A stretch of DNA of 48,306 nt from a virus: the IMG/VR virus record IMGVR_UViG_3300034118_001520, positions 1 through 48,306 of that record. One strand, 5' to 3'. The notes under the pieces are model-generated. The model was not told the origin of the DNA. It saw nothing but the letters and a program-made list of their open reading frames with translations, and did not search any database. Of the stretch, positions 7,483 to 15,443 are shown one piece after another (within the stretch, counting starts at the first letter, position 1; each line of letters begins with the position of its first letter). A program made the translations under genes and the position numbers.

Positions 7483-7983
7483 ATGGATGCAAAAAACCGG
7501 TTCACGTCGAAGGTGCTCGTGCCGCCGGTGCCAGACGTCGAGACGCTGGGGCCAAACTTTTCTAAATTGCCAGACGCGCATGTGATCGCGGCAATTGCGG
7601 AAAACATGGCGGAGAACGAGATGTTCCGCCACGGCATTATGCCTTGCGTGCCGCGGTTTGATATCGGCGTCGACCGCATCACGTACTTTGGCGACGTAAT
7701 TAAACGCGTGCAGGTTAAAGGGCAGGAAACCAAGAAACGTCGCACAGACAAGAGTTACGTATTCGACCTGCGGCGAAGTACAAACGGCGTTACGACGAGT
7801 TATCGCAAAAACGAACTAGACGCATTTATTTTTGTGCATACGGAACTACGGCTGTTTTATATTCTTCCGGCCAGTAAAATCTTGCCCGGCCAGACATCAG
7901 TGACATTCAGCGATAGTGTGCGGCAGCAATGGCAAAATGCGTGGTGGGTTTTAAAAAAGGAGCGTGAACATCATGTCAATTAA
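7483..7983 (+). CDS. PD-(D/E)XK nuclease-like protein
   Basis: This 166-aa protein shows the core of a PD-(D/E)XK nuclease: a helix with Glu (IAENMAENEMFRHGI, residues 39-52), Asp at 64 in RFDIGVDRI, then strand VIKRVQVKGQ (72-81) with Gln77-Val-Lys79, where Gln takes the (D/E) place as in several archaeal Holliday-resolvase and group-I-intron-like enzymes. The following YVFDLRRS and AFIFVHTELRLFYILPAS strands fit the same fold. Expected role is cutting DNA; whether this is for replication, defence against other phages or mobility is not shown. Confidence 0.65.
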   Translation: MDAKNRFTSKVLVPPVPDVETLGPNFSKLPDAHVIAAIAENMAENEMFRHGIMPCVPRFDIGVDRITYFGDVIKRVQVKGQETKKRRTDKSYVFDLRRSTNGVTTSYRKNELDAFIFVHTELRLFYILPASKILPGQTSVTFSDSVRQQWQNAWWVLKKEREHHVN

Positions 7984-8218
7984 AGCAACGTACGACCGGT
8001 TTGATTTAGAGCAGGCCCTCATGGCGTGCTGGCAGACGGTAGACGACCTGCAGCTCTTATCTGAGATGGTCACAGAAGACGCACTGGACACGGACAAAAT
8101 TGCCAACGCGGTAATGGGCATCGAGTTGCTGCACGAGATGCGCTGCAAAAAAACCATGGACATCTTTGAGCACGTCGTCTCGAACGGCGAATTGGATAAC
8201 GACACCGACATTGACTGA
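7973..8218 (+). CDS. small acidic helical protein
   Basis: This 81-aa protein (MSIKATYDRFDLEQALMACW...) is predicted helical and acidic, ending NDTDID. I chose ATG 7973, with AAGGAG 10 nt upstream; a GTG at 7964 in the same frame is too close to that site. It overlaps the end of the nuclease gene by 11 nt, so the two are probably co-translated. No family is recognised. Size and charge would suit a small regulator or inhibitor of its neighbour, which is speculation. Confidence 0.55.
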   Translation: MSIKATYDRFDLEQALMACWQTVDDLQLLSEMVTEDALDTDKIANAVMGIELLHEMRCKKTMDIFEHVVSNGELDNDTDID

Positions 8219-8248
8219 CTTTAACACGCTATTAAATAGGAGACCAGC

Positions 8249-8725
8249 ATGACGCTCCCGCAGTTTTTAGACCTGATGAACGCGGACTTACAGAACGAAT
8301 GGACGCATTTGCAGTTTTATCTTTATCACGCGTCATCTGTAATCGGCATCCACGCGGCCGAATACCGAGAGTTTTTCTTGGAGTCCGCCAAAGGGGAAAT
8401 GCAGCATGTCCAGCAGTTTCTAGATCGGCTGTTTGGGCTGCACTTTAATCTGCCAAATTCCAGCGGCAAACAGTTTCCGCTTTGTCGTAATACGGAGTCG
8501 GCACTGGTTGAGGCTTTAAAGCTAGAAGAAGAAGTCATCAAGAACTACGCCACGCGTCTTGCACAACTTGACGCACTGATGATCAACAACCCCATCGAGG
8601 CGACGTACTTGCGTATTTTTTATGAAGATCAGTTGCAAGATAGTTATGAAGACTGTGAGCGTATTCGACAGATTTTAGGCGATACGCTGGCGCACGCTTT
8701 CCGGGCGGTCAACTCGCGACCTTAA
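8249..8725 (+). CDS. ferritin-like diiron protein
   Basis: This 158-aa protein is a four-helix bundle with metal-ligand spacing of ferritin-like proteins: Glu17 with His20 (NEWTH), Glu50 with His53 (GEMQH), a third-helix Glu cluster at 93-95 (KLEEEVIKNY), and a fourth helix with YEDQLQDSYEDCERI (125-139). Family members oxidise and store iron or act as diiron oxygenases. In a phage this could protect DNA from iron-driven oxidation or hold iron for another enzyme. The length matches bacterioferritin-type proteins. AGGAG precedes ATG 8249. Confidence 0.7.
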   Translation: MTLPQFLDLMNADLQNEWTHLQFYLYHASSVIGIHAAEYREFFLESAKGEMQHVQQFLDRLFGLHFNLPNSSGKQFPLCRNTESALVEALKLEEEVIKNYATRLAQLDALMINNPIEATYLRIFYEDQLQDSYEDCERIRQILGDTLAHAFRAVNSRP

Positions 8726-8744
8726 CACACGAGACAGTACTGCC

Positions 8745-9005
8745 ATGGAAAACTTCAGTTGGGCCACCGCCGGAACAGTATTTGTCGTCTACATTTTGTT
8801 TGACATTTTGTACGCCCTGTACGTGATTTGCGTCAGTCGTCAGCAGGCTTTGAAAGCCAGCGGAATTAGCGCCGTGTTGTATAGTTTGGGCGCTTACGGT
8901 GTCATGAACTATCTGCACAACCCGTGGTATCTCATTCCGCTAGCGTGCGGGGCGTTTATCGGCACGTACATTGCCGTGAAATACATGAGCAACTGGCACG
9001 CATGA
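8745..9005 (+). CDS. three-helix membrane protein
   Basis: This 86-aa protein has three hydrophobic helices at about 7-28, 38-58 and 62-78, with a short polar turn ([10 protein letters not shown]) between the first two. It resembles small uncharacterised bacterial inner-membrane proteins with an [10 protein letters not shown]-like first helix, but I cannot give a function. Its stop overlaps the start of the HAD gene (ATGA), indicating coupled expression. Confidence 0.6.
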   Translation: MENFSWATAGTVFVVYILFDILYALYVICVSRQQALKASGISAVLYSLGAYGVMNYLHNPWYLIPLACGAFIGTYIAVKYMSNWHA

Positions 9006-9439
9006 CGCCGTACAGGCTCACCACGATCGCTATTGATTTTGACCGCACGTTCACCAGCGACGTGGAAATGTGGCGGTATATGTTGCGGTTGTTTGTGAGC
9101 CGCGGACACACAGTGATCTGCGTGACAGGGCGTACTGATTCGCCGGCTAATAGGCTGCAACTTCTGCACGTATTTGGCGAAGACACTTTTAAACTTTTAA
9201 AGGACTGTATTTTCTGTAATCACGGTCCAAAGCGGGCAATGACGTTACAACGCGGCTACAAAATCGACATTTGGATTGACGACCTGCCGGAGGGCGTCGG
9301 TGCCACAGATCCGCGAGAGTTTAAAAAACTAGAAGATCAGTTTGACGTCTGCGAAACGCTGCCGTTATTTATGCCTAAAGCCGTAAACCCTTATACTGTC
9401 TGGGAACCGAAACTTGTGGTACCAGAGTCTCATGGATAG
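9002..9439 (+). CDS. HAD-superfamily phosphatase-like protein
   Basis: This 145-aa protein has HAD motif I at [12 protein letters not shown] (residues 9-20; Asp12 nucleophile and Asp14 acid/base), a motif II-like VTGRTD, and motif [14 protein letters not shown] with the Asp pair that holds Mg2+. Such small HAD proteins remove phosphate from nucleotides or sugars; some phage relatives are polynucleotide 3'-phosphatases, but no kinase domain is attached. ATG 9002 overlaps the previous stop and is favoured over upstream starts inside the membrane-protein gene. The 3' end overlaps the next gene by 8 nt. Confidence 0.75.
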   Translation: MTPYRLTTIAIDFDRTFTSDVEMWRYMLRLFVSRGHTVICVTGRTDSPANRLQLLHVFGEDTFKLLKDCIFCNHGPKRAMTLQRGYKIDIWIDDLPEGVGATDPREFKKLEDQFDVCETLPLFMPKAVNPYTVWEPKLVVPESHG

Positions 9440-9761
9440 TTACATCATACATGTGTCCATTTTGCTGGCTTTCGCACTTGGCTATATTCTTGGGCGCCTC
9501 GATATTATTGCGAGTCGGCTTACGGGCCCGGCTGGGCCGGTATATCAATCTCCGCTCGCGAAGCCATCGCGATCTGGACGGCCCACGCCCGTGCTGCAGC
9601 CAGACATCAGTACAATTGACATCAATGAAACAAAAGTCGTGACAAAGATTAATACAGACGGGCTGCAGAAAGCCTCGGACGTGGAGCTCGGGACAACCAC
9701 GGCAAAACAAGACACCATTAATGCCTCGGTTTCCAAACTGGCACAATTAAAGGGTAAATAA
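9432..9761 (+). CDS. single-pass membrane-anchored protein
   Basis: This 109-aa protein has one N-terminal hydrophobic helix ([18 protein letters not shown]), a Pro/Ser/Arg linker and a soluble C-terminus with a heptad-like segment ([19 protein letters not shown]). It starts within the end of the HAD gene and stops 1 nt before the actin-like gene. The layout would let it tether a partner to the inner membrane; given its place, an adaptor for the actin-like ATPase is an appealing guess without direct evidence. Confidence 0.55.
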   Translation: MDSYIIHVSILLAFALGYILGRLDIIASRLTGPAGPVYQSPLAKPSRSGRPTPVLQPDISTIDINETKVVTKINTDGLQKASDVELGTTTAKQDTINASVSKLAQLKGK

Positions 9762-9762
9762 A

Positions 9763-10797
9763 ATGGCCAAAGGTTTAGACGTTGGTACTTCATTCATTGT
9801 CCTGGCTTCAGACTCCGAAGCCCCCGTTAGCTACACCAGCGACGATAAGTTCGACTACGTGAAGTACAAGGAACTGCGTGACGCGTTCTTTGCCATCAAG
9901 CCGACGACCCCCGTGGCCACGAAGATGATTGAGAAAGGCCTGCAGGGCAAGTTATTCGTCAAAGACGCTGACGGCACGTTTATTCTTCTTGGGCAAGACG
10001 CTATTGAAAAAGCCATCGAGCGCAACGAGTCAGCCAAACGGCCCATGTTCCGGGGCGTTGTTTCGGCCAAGGAAAAAGACGCTCGGCGCATCCTGGCGTA
10101 CATCCTGAAAGAAGTCGTCGGCACGGCCAGCGAACCCCACGAAAAACTTGTGTTTTGCGTTCCGGCCCAGCCCGTCGACCAAGAAGACGAAGACTTTGAC
10201 GTTGGGTATCACGAAGACGTGGTTATGACCATTTTGGCCGAATGCGGGTACATGGCCCGGGCGATCAACGAAGCCGAGGCGCTGTGCTATTCCGAACTCG
10301 AGAAAGATGACTACACCGGCGTGGCACTGTCATGCGGCGCTGGCATGGTGAACTGCTGCATCATGCTCAATGGTGAGCCGACAGTCATGTTTAGCACCAC
10401 CAAATCCGGCGACTGGATTGACCGTATGGCCGCCGTCGCTACTGGTGAAAAAGACTCGGTGGTACAGGCCGAGAAAGAGCAGGGTGACTTCACGATTGGC
10501 GAACAGAACGATAATCCGGTGCTGGCTGCTGTAAGTGCGTATTACGAGCGGTTGATTGACTACACGACCAAAATGCTGGCGCACGCGATTGCTGGCCACA
10601 AGGCGTTACCCAAATTTAAAGATCCGTTGCCGGTTGTAATTGCCGGAGGGACCAGCCAGGCCAAAGGCTTTATTGACGTGTTCGCAAAAAAATTGGACGA
10701 CAACGGATTTCCATTACCAATTAAAGAAGTGCGGCACGCCAATGACCCCCTGCATGCCGTCGCGCGTGGTTGCTTAATTGCAGCCAAGATTCTCTGA
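9763..10797 (+). CDS. actin/ParM-like ATPase
   Basis: This 344-aa protein has the actin/Hsp70 fold signatures in order: phosphate-1 loop GLDVGTSFIVLA (residues 4-15), phosphate-2 loop ALSCGAGMVNCCIML (188-202), and the adenosine motif PVVIAGGTSQAKGFIDVF (from about 290). Its length fits ParM/MreB-type filament formers rather than DnaK, which has a large substrate domain absent here. Known relatives polymerise with ATP and move plasmids or phage DNA. Here it might position replicating DNA, virions or a nucleus-like compartment. A membrane-anchored protein lies directly upstream. Filament formation itself cannot be seen from sequence. Confidence 0.75.
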   Translation: MAKGLDVGTSFIVLASDSEAPVSYTSDDKFDYVKYKELRDAFFAIKPTTPVATKMIEKGLQGKLFVKDADGTFILLGQDAIEKAIERNESAKRPMFRGVVSAKEKDARRILAYILKEVVGTASEPHEKLVFCVPAQPVDQEDEDFDVGYHEDVVMTILAECGYMARAINEAEALCYSELEKDDYTGVALSCGAGMVNCCIMLNGEPTVMFSTTKSGDWIDRMAAVATGEKDSVVQAEKEQGDFTIGEQNDNPVLAAVSAYYERLIDYTTKMLAHAIAGHKALPKFKDPLPVVIAGGTSQAKGFIDVFAKKLDDNGFPLPIKEVRHANDPLHAVARGCLIAAKIL

Positions 10798-10874
10798 CGC
10801 AGGGCCGTAGACAGGCCGCAAGTCGGTCGCTACGATGGCTCCGTTGTTTTCTGCTTTGGCTACAAGGATGTTAT

Positions 10875-11336
10875 ATGGCGGCAAGAAGTAGGACGCCGTT
10901 TGACGGTATTATTATTTCGCACCTCGGGAACATCGACGGGCGACAGCCAGACAATGAAAATAAACTTGCCTATATTCAAAAAGCCCTCAAAGCCGGCTGG
11001 CATGTCTGTGTCGATGTCGTATTCCACTGCGGCACTTTTATCTTGCCCTACGACGGCGGCTTTAATCCCGCGCCACCTGCCCTGCTATCCAAGCAGCGCG
11101 TCTGGTGCCGCGCTCACGATCCGGCCACCCTGGACGCTTTATGTAACGTCAGCGCCCACTCGTTTTTAGATACGCAGGGCTTGGCGTTAACAAGTGCACA
11201 ATTTGTATGGACGCTCCCGGGGCACGAGTTAACATCTCGGTCAATTGCTGTATTTCCAGAGACAGCCGGCGAAGACTGGCTAGCACTTTACGAGCCAGCC
11301 GGCCTGTGCAGCAACGAGCCGATGCGATATATCTAA
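10875..11336 (+). CDS. glycerophosphodiesterase/PLC-like TIM-barrel protein
   Basis: This 153-aa protein begins MAARSRTPFDGIIISHLGNI, with His in the ISHLGN position where GDPD-like enzymes have ISHRG, then AGWHVCVDVVF (matching the G-x-E-x-D strand), VWCRAHDPATLDAL, and FVWTLPGHELTSRSIAVFPE. It resembles a short phage family related to glycerophosphodiester phosphodiesterases, but the Arg after His and one acidic residue of the active site are changed, so activity is uncertain. ATG 10875 has AAGGA 6-7 nt upstream. The 77 bp before it shows no feature. Confidence 0.5.
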   Translation: MAARSRTPFDGIIISHLGNIDGRQPDNENKLAYIQKALKAGWHVCVDVVFHCGTFILPYDGGFNPAPPALLSKQRVWCRAHDPATLDALCNVSAHSFLDTQGLALTSAQFVWTLPGHELTSRSIAVFPETAGEDWLALYEPAGLCSNEPMRYI

Positions 11337-11564
11337 CGTACTGACAGCCGGGCGGTAAAAGACTGCCAGCCACCGATCTTTGACAACCTATCTTTATTGC
11401 CAGCCCGATTATCGCGGCCAGGGTAATACTGTTAAAATTGAAGTGCGTCAAAAGTTAGTCGTGGTGGCCGGCTGGTTAGGGTCGTTTTTTACCGCAGGGA
11501 TGCGGCAAAGTTCGGCAGGTTCCGCGGTCAGATATAGTCGTGAGCGCGGTTGGAGGTACGGCGA

Positions 11565-11618
11565 ATGCCACACAAAGTAAATTTTACTTTTGTAAGTCGT
11601 CGTAAAACCCTGGTTTAA
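11565..11618 (+). CDS. 17-codon leader-type mini-gene
   Basis: GGAGGT (11552-11557) sits 7 nt before ATG 11565, which opens MPHKVNFTFVSRRKTLV then TAA. The stop codon lies in the loop of the hairpin 11607-11626. A strong ribosome binding site, a very short product and an overlapping hairpin followed by a terminator-like stem is the layout of a translational leader or attenuator; it could also be a true microprotein. A -10-like TATAGT at 11534 lies just upstream. The rest of the 365-bp gap (11337-11700) shows no convincing gene. Confidence 0.35.
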   Translation: MPHKVNFTFVSRRKTLV

Positions 11619-11658
11619 ATCAGGGTCGGTCTCGCGGAAGGGGATCGCGAGGGCTTTT
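11607..11658 (+). terminator. double hairpin with short U tract
   Basis: Two stems in series: ACCCTG/CAGGGT (11607-11612 with 11621-11626) and CTCGCG/CGCGAG (11631-11636 with 11646-11651), the second followed by GGCTTTT. This looks like an intrinsic terminator, or an attenuator acting on the holin-like gene that begins at 11702. Confidence 0.5.
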
Positions 11659-11701
11659 GACGCATTTAACATAAAGCAAGCAATATCAAGCGGTTATCAT
11701 C

Positions 11702-12058
11702 ATGTCTGACGAAAATTTGCACGCTATTGCCGTATTTATCAGTGCTTTCGGGGCCGCGGGCTTCGCAGGCTTGGCAACTCTTTTGCGGTTTGCCAAAAAA
11801 CTGTCTAAACTTAATGTCATCAGCTCGATGCTTAACGCCGGTTTTCTGGGGTTAGCCATCGCACTGATTTGGTATCAAAATTACTGCCGGACAGAAAATG
11901 TATACGGCCTAATTGGGATTTGCGTGCTGGCCGGCATGGGCGGCTCGACGCTAACCGATTTGGCGATTTCGTTGTTATCTGGTGCCGGTATTAAAGTCAT
12001 CATCCACCATGAACGTGATCATGAGGAGTTGCATCAACATGACAATGAACGTCCGTAA
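11702..12058 (+). CDS. LydA-type holin candidate
   Basis: This 118-aa protein has three hydrophobic helices at about 7-29, 38-58 and 68-92, with SKLNVISSMLNAGFLGLAIA and LAGMGGSTLTDLAISLL matching the arrangement of the LydA-like phage holin family, and a charged C-terminal tail (HHERDHEELHQHDNERP). Holins open the inner membrane at a set time so that lytic enzymes can pass. A small membrane gene overlaps its 3' end and several more membrane proteins follow, supporting a lysis region. No endolysin of a standard type is seen nearby; a matrixin protease is 4 kb downstream. Confidence 0.65.
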   Translation: MSDENLHAIAVFISAFGAAGFAGLATLLRFAKKLSKLNVISSMLNAGFLGLAIALIWYQNYCRTENVYGLIGICVLAGMGGSTLTDLAISLLSGAGIKVIIHHERDHEELHQHDNERP

Positions 12059-12203
12059 ACAATTGAGTGTCGCCGCGTGGGGCGCCAGTGCGTTCTGTGC
12101 GGTGTTGCTGCTGCTGTCCGCACAGGCCATGGTCAACCATTGCGTGTCCGCTGTCCACGCGTCTTCGGCCACGAGTGCTGAAGCGATCGGCGGCTCGCGT
12201 TGA
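12039..12203 (+). CDS. small single-helix membrane protein
   Basis: This 54-aa protein (MTMNVRKQLSVAAWGASAF...) has a basic start, one hydrophobic helix at about 12-32, and a short Ser/Ala tail. GAGGAG lies about 11 nt upstream of ATG 12039, inside the end of the holin-like gene, and the two genes overlap by 20 nt. The out-of-frame overlap and topology resemble antiholin or spanin partners of holins, but there is no lipobox and no coiled coil to prove it. Confidence 0.5.
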   Translation: MTMNVRKQLSVAAWGASAFCAVLLLLSAQAMVNHCVSAVHASSATSAEAIGGSR

Positions 12204-12208
12204 ATTAT

Positions 12209-12280
12209 TGCTCGGTGGCGCAACGGTAGCGCGGCGCACTGTTAATGCGATGGTTCTAGGTTCGAATCCTAGCCGAGCAG
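12209..12280 (+). tRNA. tRNA-Asn (anticodon GUU)
   Basis: A 72-nt cloverleaf can be folded: acceptor TGCTCGG with CCGAGCA, D stem GCGC/GCGC with loop AACGGTA, anticodon stem CGCA/TGCG (the fifth pair is a G-A mismatch) with loop CTGTTAA giving anticodon GTT, T stem CTAGG/CCTAG with loop TTCGAAT, and discriminator G. The CCA end is not encoded, so the host enzyme must add it. It reads codons AAC and AAU. It lies 16 bp upstream of an RNA-repair-like gene and is the only tRNA I find in the window. Confidence 0.93.
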
Positions 12281-12296
12281 CGTACAAGGAAAACCC

Positions 12297-14144
12297 ATGA
12301 ACAGCTTATTCAGTCTTGATCCGCTGTTGTGGGAAACATCGTTGGAAGATCAAACCGTGTACCAGCTTGGCAACGCCATTGGCTGGCTTGGCCGCACGGG
12401 AACAAAGACGGCTGCAAATCATTCATTATCTGGCCGCTTGTATCTGGCAAAAAGCGGATGGCTTCTGCTATCTGTGCCAAACGCGTTAGTCCGTGGATTA
12501 TTTGACGCCTTGGTGGCGCCCGGGGCAGAACTGCCGTTGGCCGGCGCGATGAATGTGCCCAACGTTGACGCAGATCTTTTGAACGCCCATATTTCTGTGA
12601 TGACTGCCGACGAAGTGCAGTCGGTGGGTGCCGATAAGATCAATGAGCGTGGCCACAACTTTGGCTACACACTTGGGCCGTTAAAAGAAATAACCGTCCG
12701 AGGCATTAGCGGCGTAAGCAAAGTTTGGGCCGTGCAAGTCTCGAGCCCCGGCTTAACCGCAATTCGCAAGAGTTACGGATTGTCGCCGCTGCCGAAGGGC
12801 CATCCGTTTCACATCACGGTCGCAGTACGAAAAAAGAACGTGCTCGGCGACAATGAGGTACGCAAAGCCGCTGCCGCGGACCCGAGCCAGGTTGTGCTCG
12901 TAAGCGGGCATTCTGGGGCCGGCAAATCTACGCTGTCAAAAGCCCTAGCCGAAAAATTAAAACTGCCGCGCGTATCGGTCGATCAAGATCCCAATTTTCA
13001 AAAGTTTCTTGACGACAATACGCCGGATAATCATTTGCCAGCCGGCTCGCCCAAAGAACAAGACTTTCGGGCACTGATGCGGCAAACGGCTATGCAAACG
13101 TTGGAGAAAAACGACGGGCCCGCCGTGGTCGAGGGTGTGCAGCTGTCGTATCTTCCGCCTGAGATTTTAAGCAAATACAAAAGGGTGCATGTAAACCCGC
13201 CTGTCGAGCAGGCGTACGAACAACGCCTTAGCCGCACAAAACAGCGGTACGAAAAAGACCCCGCAAAAAAATGGACGCCGGACGTCGAGCAAGAAAAAAA
13301 GCGTATTGCCGATCTTGTCTATAAGTTTCACACGCCCACGATTGCGGCGTATGACAAACTTCCGGGCACGCTGAAATACAAACCAGGGCAAGACCTTTCG
13401 GCCCTACTGCAAAAACTGCAAAGCCAGCAGAAACAGGCGGATCTGTTATCTGGTGGCGAAGCCGACGGCAAGGCCGATAATAAGTTTTTGAAAAAAGAAT
13501 TAACTAGGGGAACACGGCATGAGCACGAGCACACCGACAACGATCAAATCGCCAAAGAAATTGCCAAGGATCACTTGTCCGAAGACGCGGCCTACTACGA
13601 CAAGCAAGAAAAAATAGAGAAAGCCGCGCAGCCCGAAATCCTCAAAGACCTTTTAGCGGCAAAAGAACATTCGGATAACAAGCGCTACGACCACAAGGCC
13701 GCGATCATTCGGCGCTTGATGGCACAATCGCCTGATGACTGGGTAATCGACGACGCTAAGCCGAAATACAAAGGCATTACCCACCGGCCCACGAATTTCA
13801 GGCTCCACATAGATCCGACCGTTATTCCGGCTGGCGTAAAAGCCGCGGCGAACAGCGTGTATTTAAATGAACTGCGGAACTCGGTATTTGGCCGCGGTCC
13901 TTTCGCGTATGACATGCAGAAGCCTGTGTTTGAGAACATCCGTAATCACATGGCTGAAATTAAAAGACGGGGCGACTGGATGCTGCAAGCCCAGCGGAAT
14001 AATCAGTCGTATCAGGCGTTTATTAACCCGGCTTATCGCCATCAATTAGCCCTGCAGGCTTTTCACGGCAATATGCCGCAGCCATCAATCGTAGATCAAA
14101 CAATCGAGCGGTTTGGCGGCAACTTTTTAGGAACACCGCGATGA
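12297..14144 (+). CDS. 2H phosphoesterase / P-loop kinase fusion with DUF5661-like C-terminus
   Basis: This 615-aa protein joins several modules. Residues 45-178 form a 2H phosphoesterase with paired HxS/T motifs NAHIS (97-100 region, His98) and FHIT (His172), as in cyclic-phosphodiesterases that open 2',3'-cyclic phosphate on RNA. Residues 199-370 form a P-loop kinase with Walker A GHSGAGKS (204-211) and a uridine-kinase-like VVEGVQL. Residues about 388-442 match the DUF5661-type pattern (EHT...AKEIAKDHL...YYDKQEKIEK). The 2H plus kinase pair is the end-healing half of Trl1-like RNA repair; no ligase is attached. The start is 16 nt after tRNA-Asn. The kinase could instead be zeta-toxin-like. 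Confidence 0.7.
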   Translation: MNSLFSLDPLLWETSLEDQTVYQLGNAIGWLGRTGTKTAANHSLSGRLYLAKSGWLLLSVPNALVRGLFDALVAPGAELPLAGAMNVPNVDADLLNAHISVMTADEVQSVGADKINERGHNFGYTLGPLKEITVRGISGVSKVWAVQVSSPGLTAIRKSYGLSPLPKGHPFHITVAVRKKNVLGDNEVRKAAAADPSQVVLVSGHSGAGKSTLSKALAEKLKLPRVSVDQDPNFQKFLDDNTPDNHLPAGSPKEQDFRALMRQTAMQTLEKNDGPAVVEGVQLSYLPPEILSKYKRVHVNPPVEQAYEQRLSRTKQRYEKDPAKKWTPDVEQEKKRIADLVYKFHTPTIAAYDKLPGTLKYKPGQDLSALLQKLQSQQKQADLLSGGEADGKADNKFLKKELTRGTRHEHEHTDNDQIAKEIAKDHLSEDAAYYDKQEKIEKAAQPEILKDLLAAKEHSDNKRYDHKAAIIRRLMAQSPDDWVIDDAKPKYKGITHRPTNFRLHIDPTVIPAGVKAAANSVYLNELRNSVFGRGPFAYDMQKPVFENIRNHMAEIKRRGDWMLQAQRNNQSYQAFINPAYRHQLALQAFHGNMPQPSIVDQTIERFGGNFLGTPR

Positions 14145-14386
14145 GCAAAATAAACTGGCCCTGGCAGCCAAAGCCGAAACCTTCGCCGACACCAGACGTA
14201 ACGCCGGACAAGCCGTCGCCGCAATGGATGCGTGCATTGCTGCTGTTTCGTAAAATACCTATTCAGAAATTGTTCCCGGCATTGACTCTGACGTCGTTTA
14301 TTGTTTTTTTAGCTCTCAGCGGTCTGATTGCCTGGATTGTCGTAATTCTGGCTTTTGCCGTGCAGTTATTTCGAGTGTTAACGTGA
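14141..14386 (+). CDS. small membrane protein with Pro-rich N-terminus
   Basis: This 81-aa protein has a Pro/Lys-rich N-terminal 30 residues (WPWQPKPKPSPTPDVTPDKP) and one or two hydrophobic helices at about 45-79. It begins inside the end of the 2H/kinase gene (ATGA) and ends inside the start of the next (TGATG), so all three are coupled. Family not recognised; a lysis or virion-membrane role is possible. Confidence 0.55.
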   Translation: MSKINWPWQPKPKPSPTPDVTPDKPSPQWMRALLLFRKIPIQKLFPALTLTSFIVFLALSGLIAWIVVILAFAVQLFRVLT

Positions 14387-15378
14387 TGCAGCCGTCGCAC
14401 GATATTTCCGCGTGGGAACAGGTACCCAACAGGGTGGCTGCGTTGCTGCCTGTTGTGGCACACATTAAAGCCGCCCACGTTGACGCCGTAAAAGACACCG
14501 GCTTACTGAGCACCAGTTTTGTCACGTGGCGTCCGGCGACCAATACACTGACTGTGTACGCGAGTCACGACCCGAGCAGCGAAACCCAACAAAAGTACGC
14601 AGCGGCTATGCCGCAATGGTCGTGTGTATTTCAGCGTTTAGCGCCCCTGAACATTGCCGAAGAGATTGTTGTAAAAAAAGCAGGCATTACCGGTATCGCG
14701 CCAACATTTGATGCCGCACAAAACGCGCTTGGCGGGCCAACCCCTCTGACCAACGCTATTGTTACGGGCTTGGCTGCTGGCGGTCTTGGGTATGGTGCCG
14801 GCACACTGATTGAAAACTTATTCCCGGAGCGCTACTTAGAGCGCGGTAAGCTGCGAAATACGCTGGCGCTTATCGGCGGCTTGGGCGGCGTTGGCCTTGG
14901 GGCGAACAATGCGGCAGCGAATGCGCGAGCCAAAAATACAAGTTTTTTGCGTGGCTGGACAATTAAAAACTCGCAGTTTGGCGTTTACGCGCCAGAATTG
15001 AATCCGGCTATTCCCGGTGACTCGGGCATCATGGCGCCGTCGGTTAATATCCAACAATTTAACAACGCAGTTTGGAACGACGCCCGTAAAGGTTTTTATA
15101 ACGGGTTTGAAAATCACACACCGCCGGCTTATGCCGCTGCGGCAAGCGGCATGATGACTGGTTTAGGCACTGGTCTACAGTCGCCGATTATCAGGCCGTC
15201 TGATGTTATTAACGGTATCGCGTCCGCCGGCGTTGGCCTAGCCACCGCGACGATGGCCGGCAAAGCGTTGTCTGCAATGGCCGGCTTAACGCCGCTAGCC
15301 CAAGAGAAACTCCAGGACATGGGGTTATGGGGCGGAATGATGCACGCTATTGTGCCATCTATGTTAGGCATGCGCTGA
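14386..15378 (+). CDS. glycine-rich internal-virion/membrane-active protein
   Basis: This 330-aa protein has a soluble N-terminal domain (about residues 1-95) with DGE-free beta strands such as FVTWRPATNTLTVYASHD, then Gly/Ala-rich hydrophobic helices at about 125-145 (VTGLAAGGLGYGAGTLIENL), 163-180 and 250-310. The layout, a folded head plus several glycine-zipper helices, fits proteins that enter or cross the host membrane during DNA ejection. No family name can be given. ATG 14386 is chosen from the TGATG overlap; GTG 14383 is the next codon upstream. Confidence 0.55.
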   Translation: MQPSHDISAWEQVPNRVAALLPVVAHIKAAHVDAVKDTGLLSTSFVTWRPATNTLTVYASHDPSSETQQKYAAAMPQWSCVFQRLAPLNIAEEIVVKKAGITGIAPTFDAAQNALGGPTPLTNAIVTGLAAGGLGYGAGTLIENLFPERYLERGKLRNTLALIGGLGGVGLGANNAAANARAKNTSFLRGWTIKNSQFGVYAPELNPAIPGDSGIMAPSVNIQQFNNAVWNDARKGFYNGFENHTPPAYAAAASGMMTGLGTGLQSPIIRPSDVINGIASAGVGLATATMAGKALSAMAGLTPLAQEKLQDMGLWGGMMHAIVPSMLGMR

Positions 15379-15405
15379 CGTGCTTGCGAATTTGTAACTG
15401 TTAAG

Positions 15406-15428
15406 GCACAATATAGTGTTGTGCTTTT
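15406..15428 (+). terminator. intrinsic terminator candidate
   Basis: GCACAA (15406-15411) pairs with TTGTGC (15419-15424) around a 7-nt loop and is followed by a T-rich run. It lies between the stop at 15378 and the ribosome binding site of the gene at 15444. The stem is short, so termination may be partial. Confidence 0.5.
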
Positions 15429-15443
15429 ACTCTAGGAGGCTCT

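Noticed and set aside
11380-11580. 66-aa frame with a TTG start in the gap before the holin gene
   Set aside because: There is no ribosome binding site and no motif. The stronger translation signal in this gap belongs to the 17-codon frame at 11565.
12209-12280. tRNA considered as an integration (attB/attP) site
   Set aside because: No integrase or partial tRNA duplicate is seen in the window, and the tRNA folds as a complete gene.
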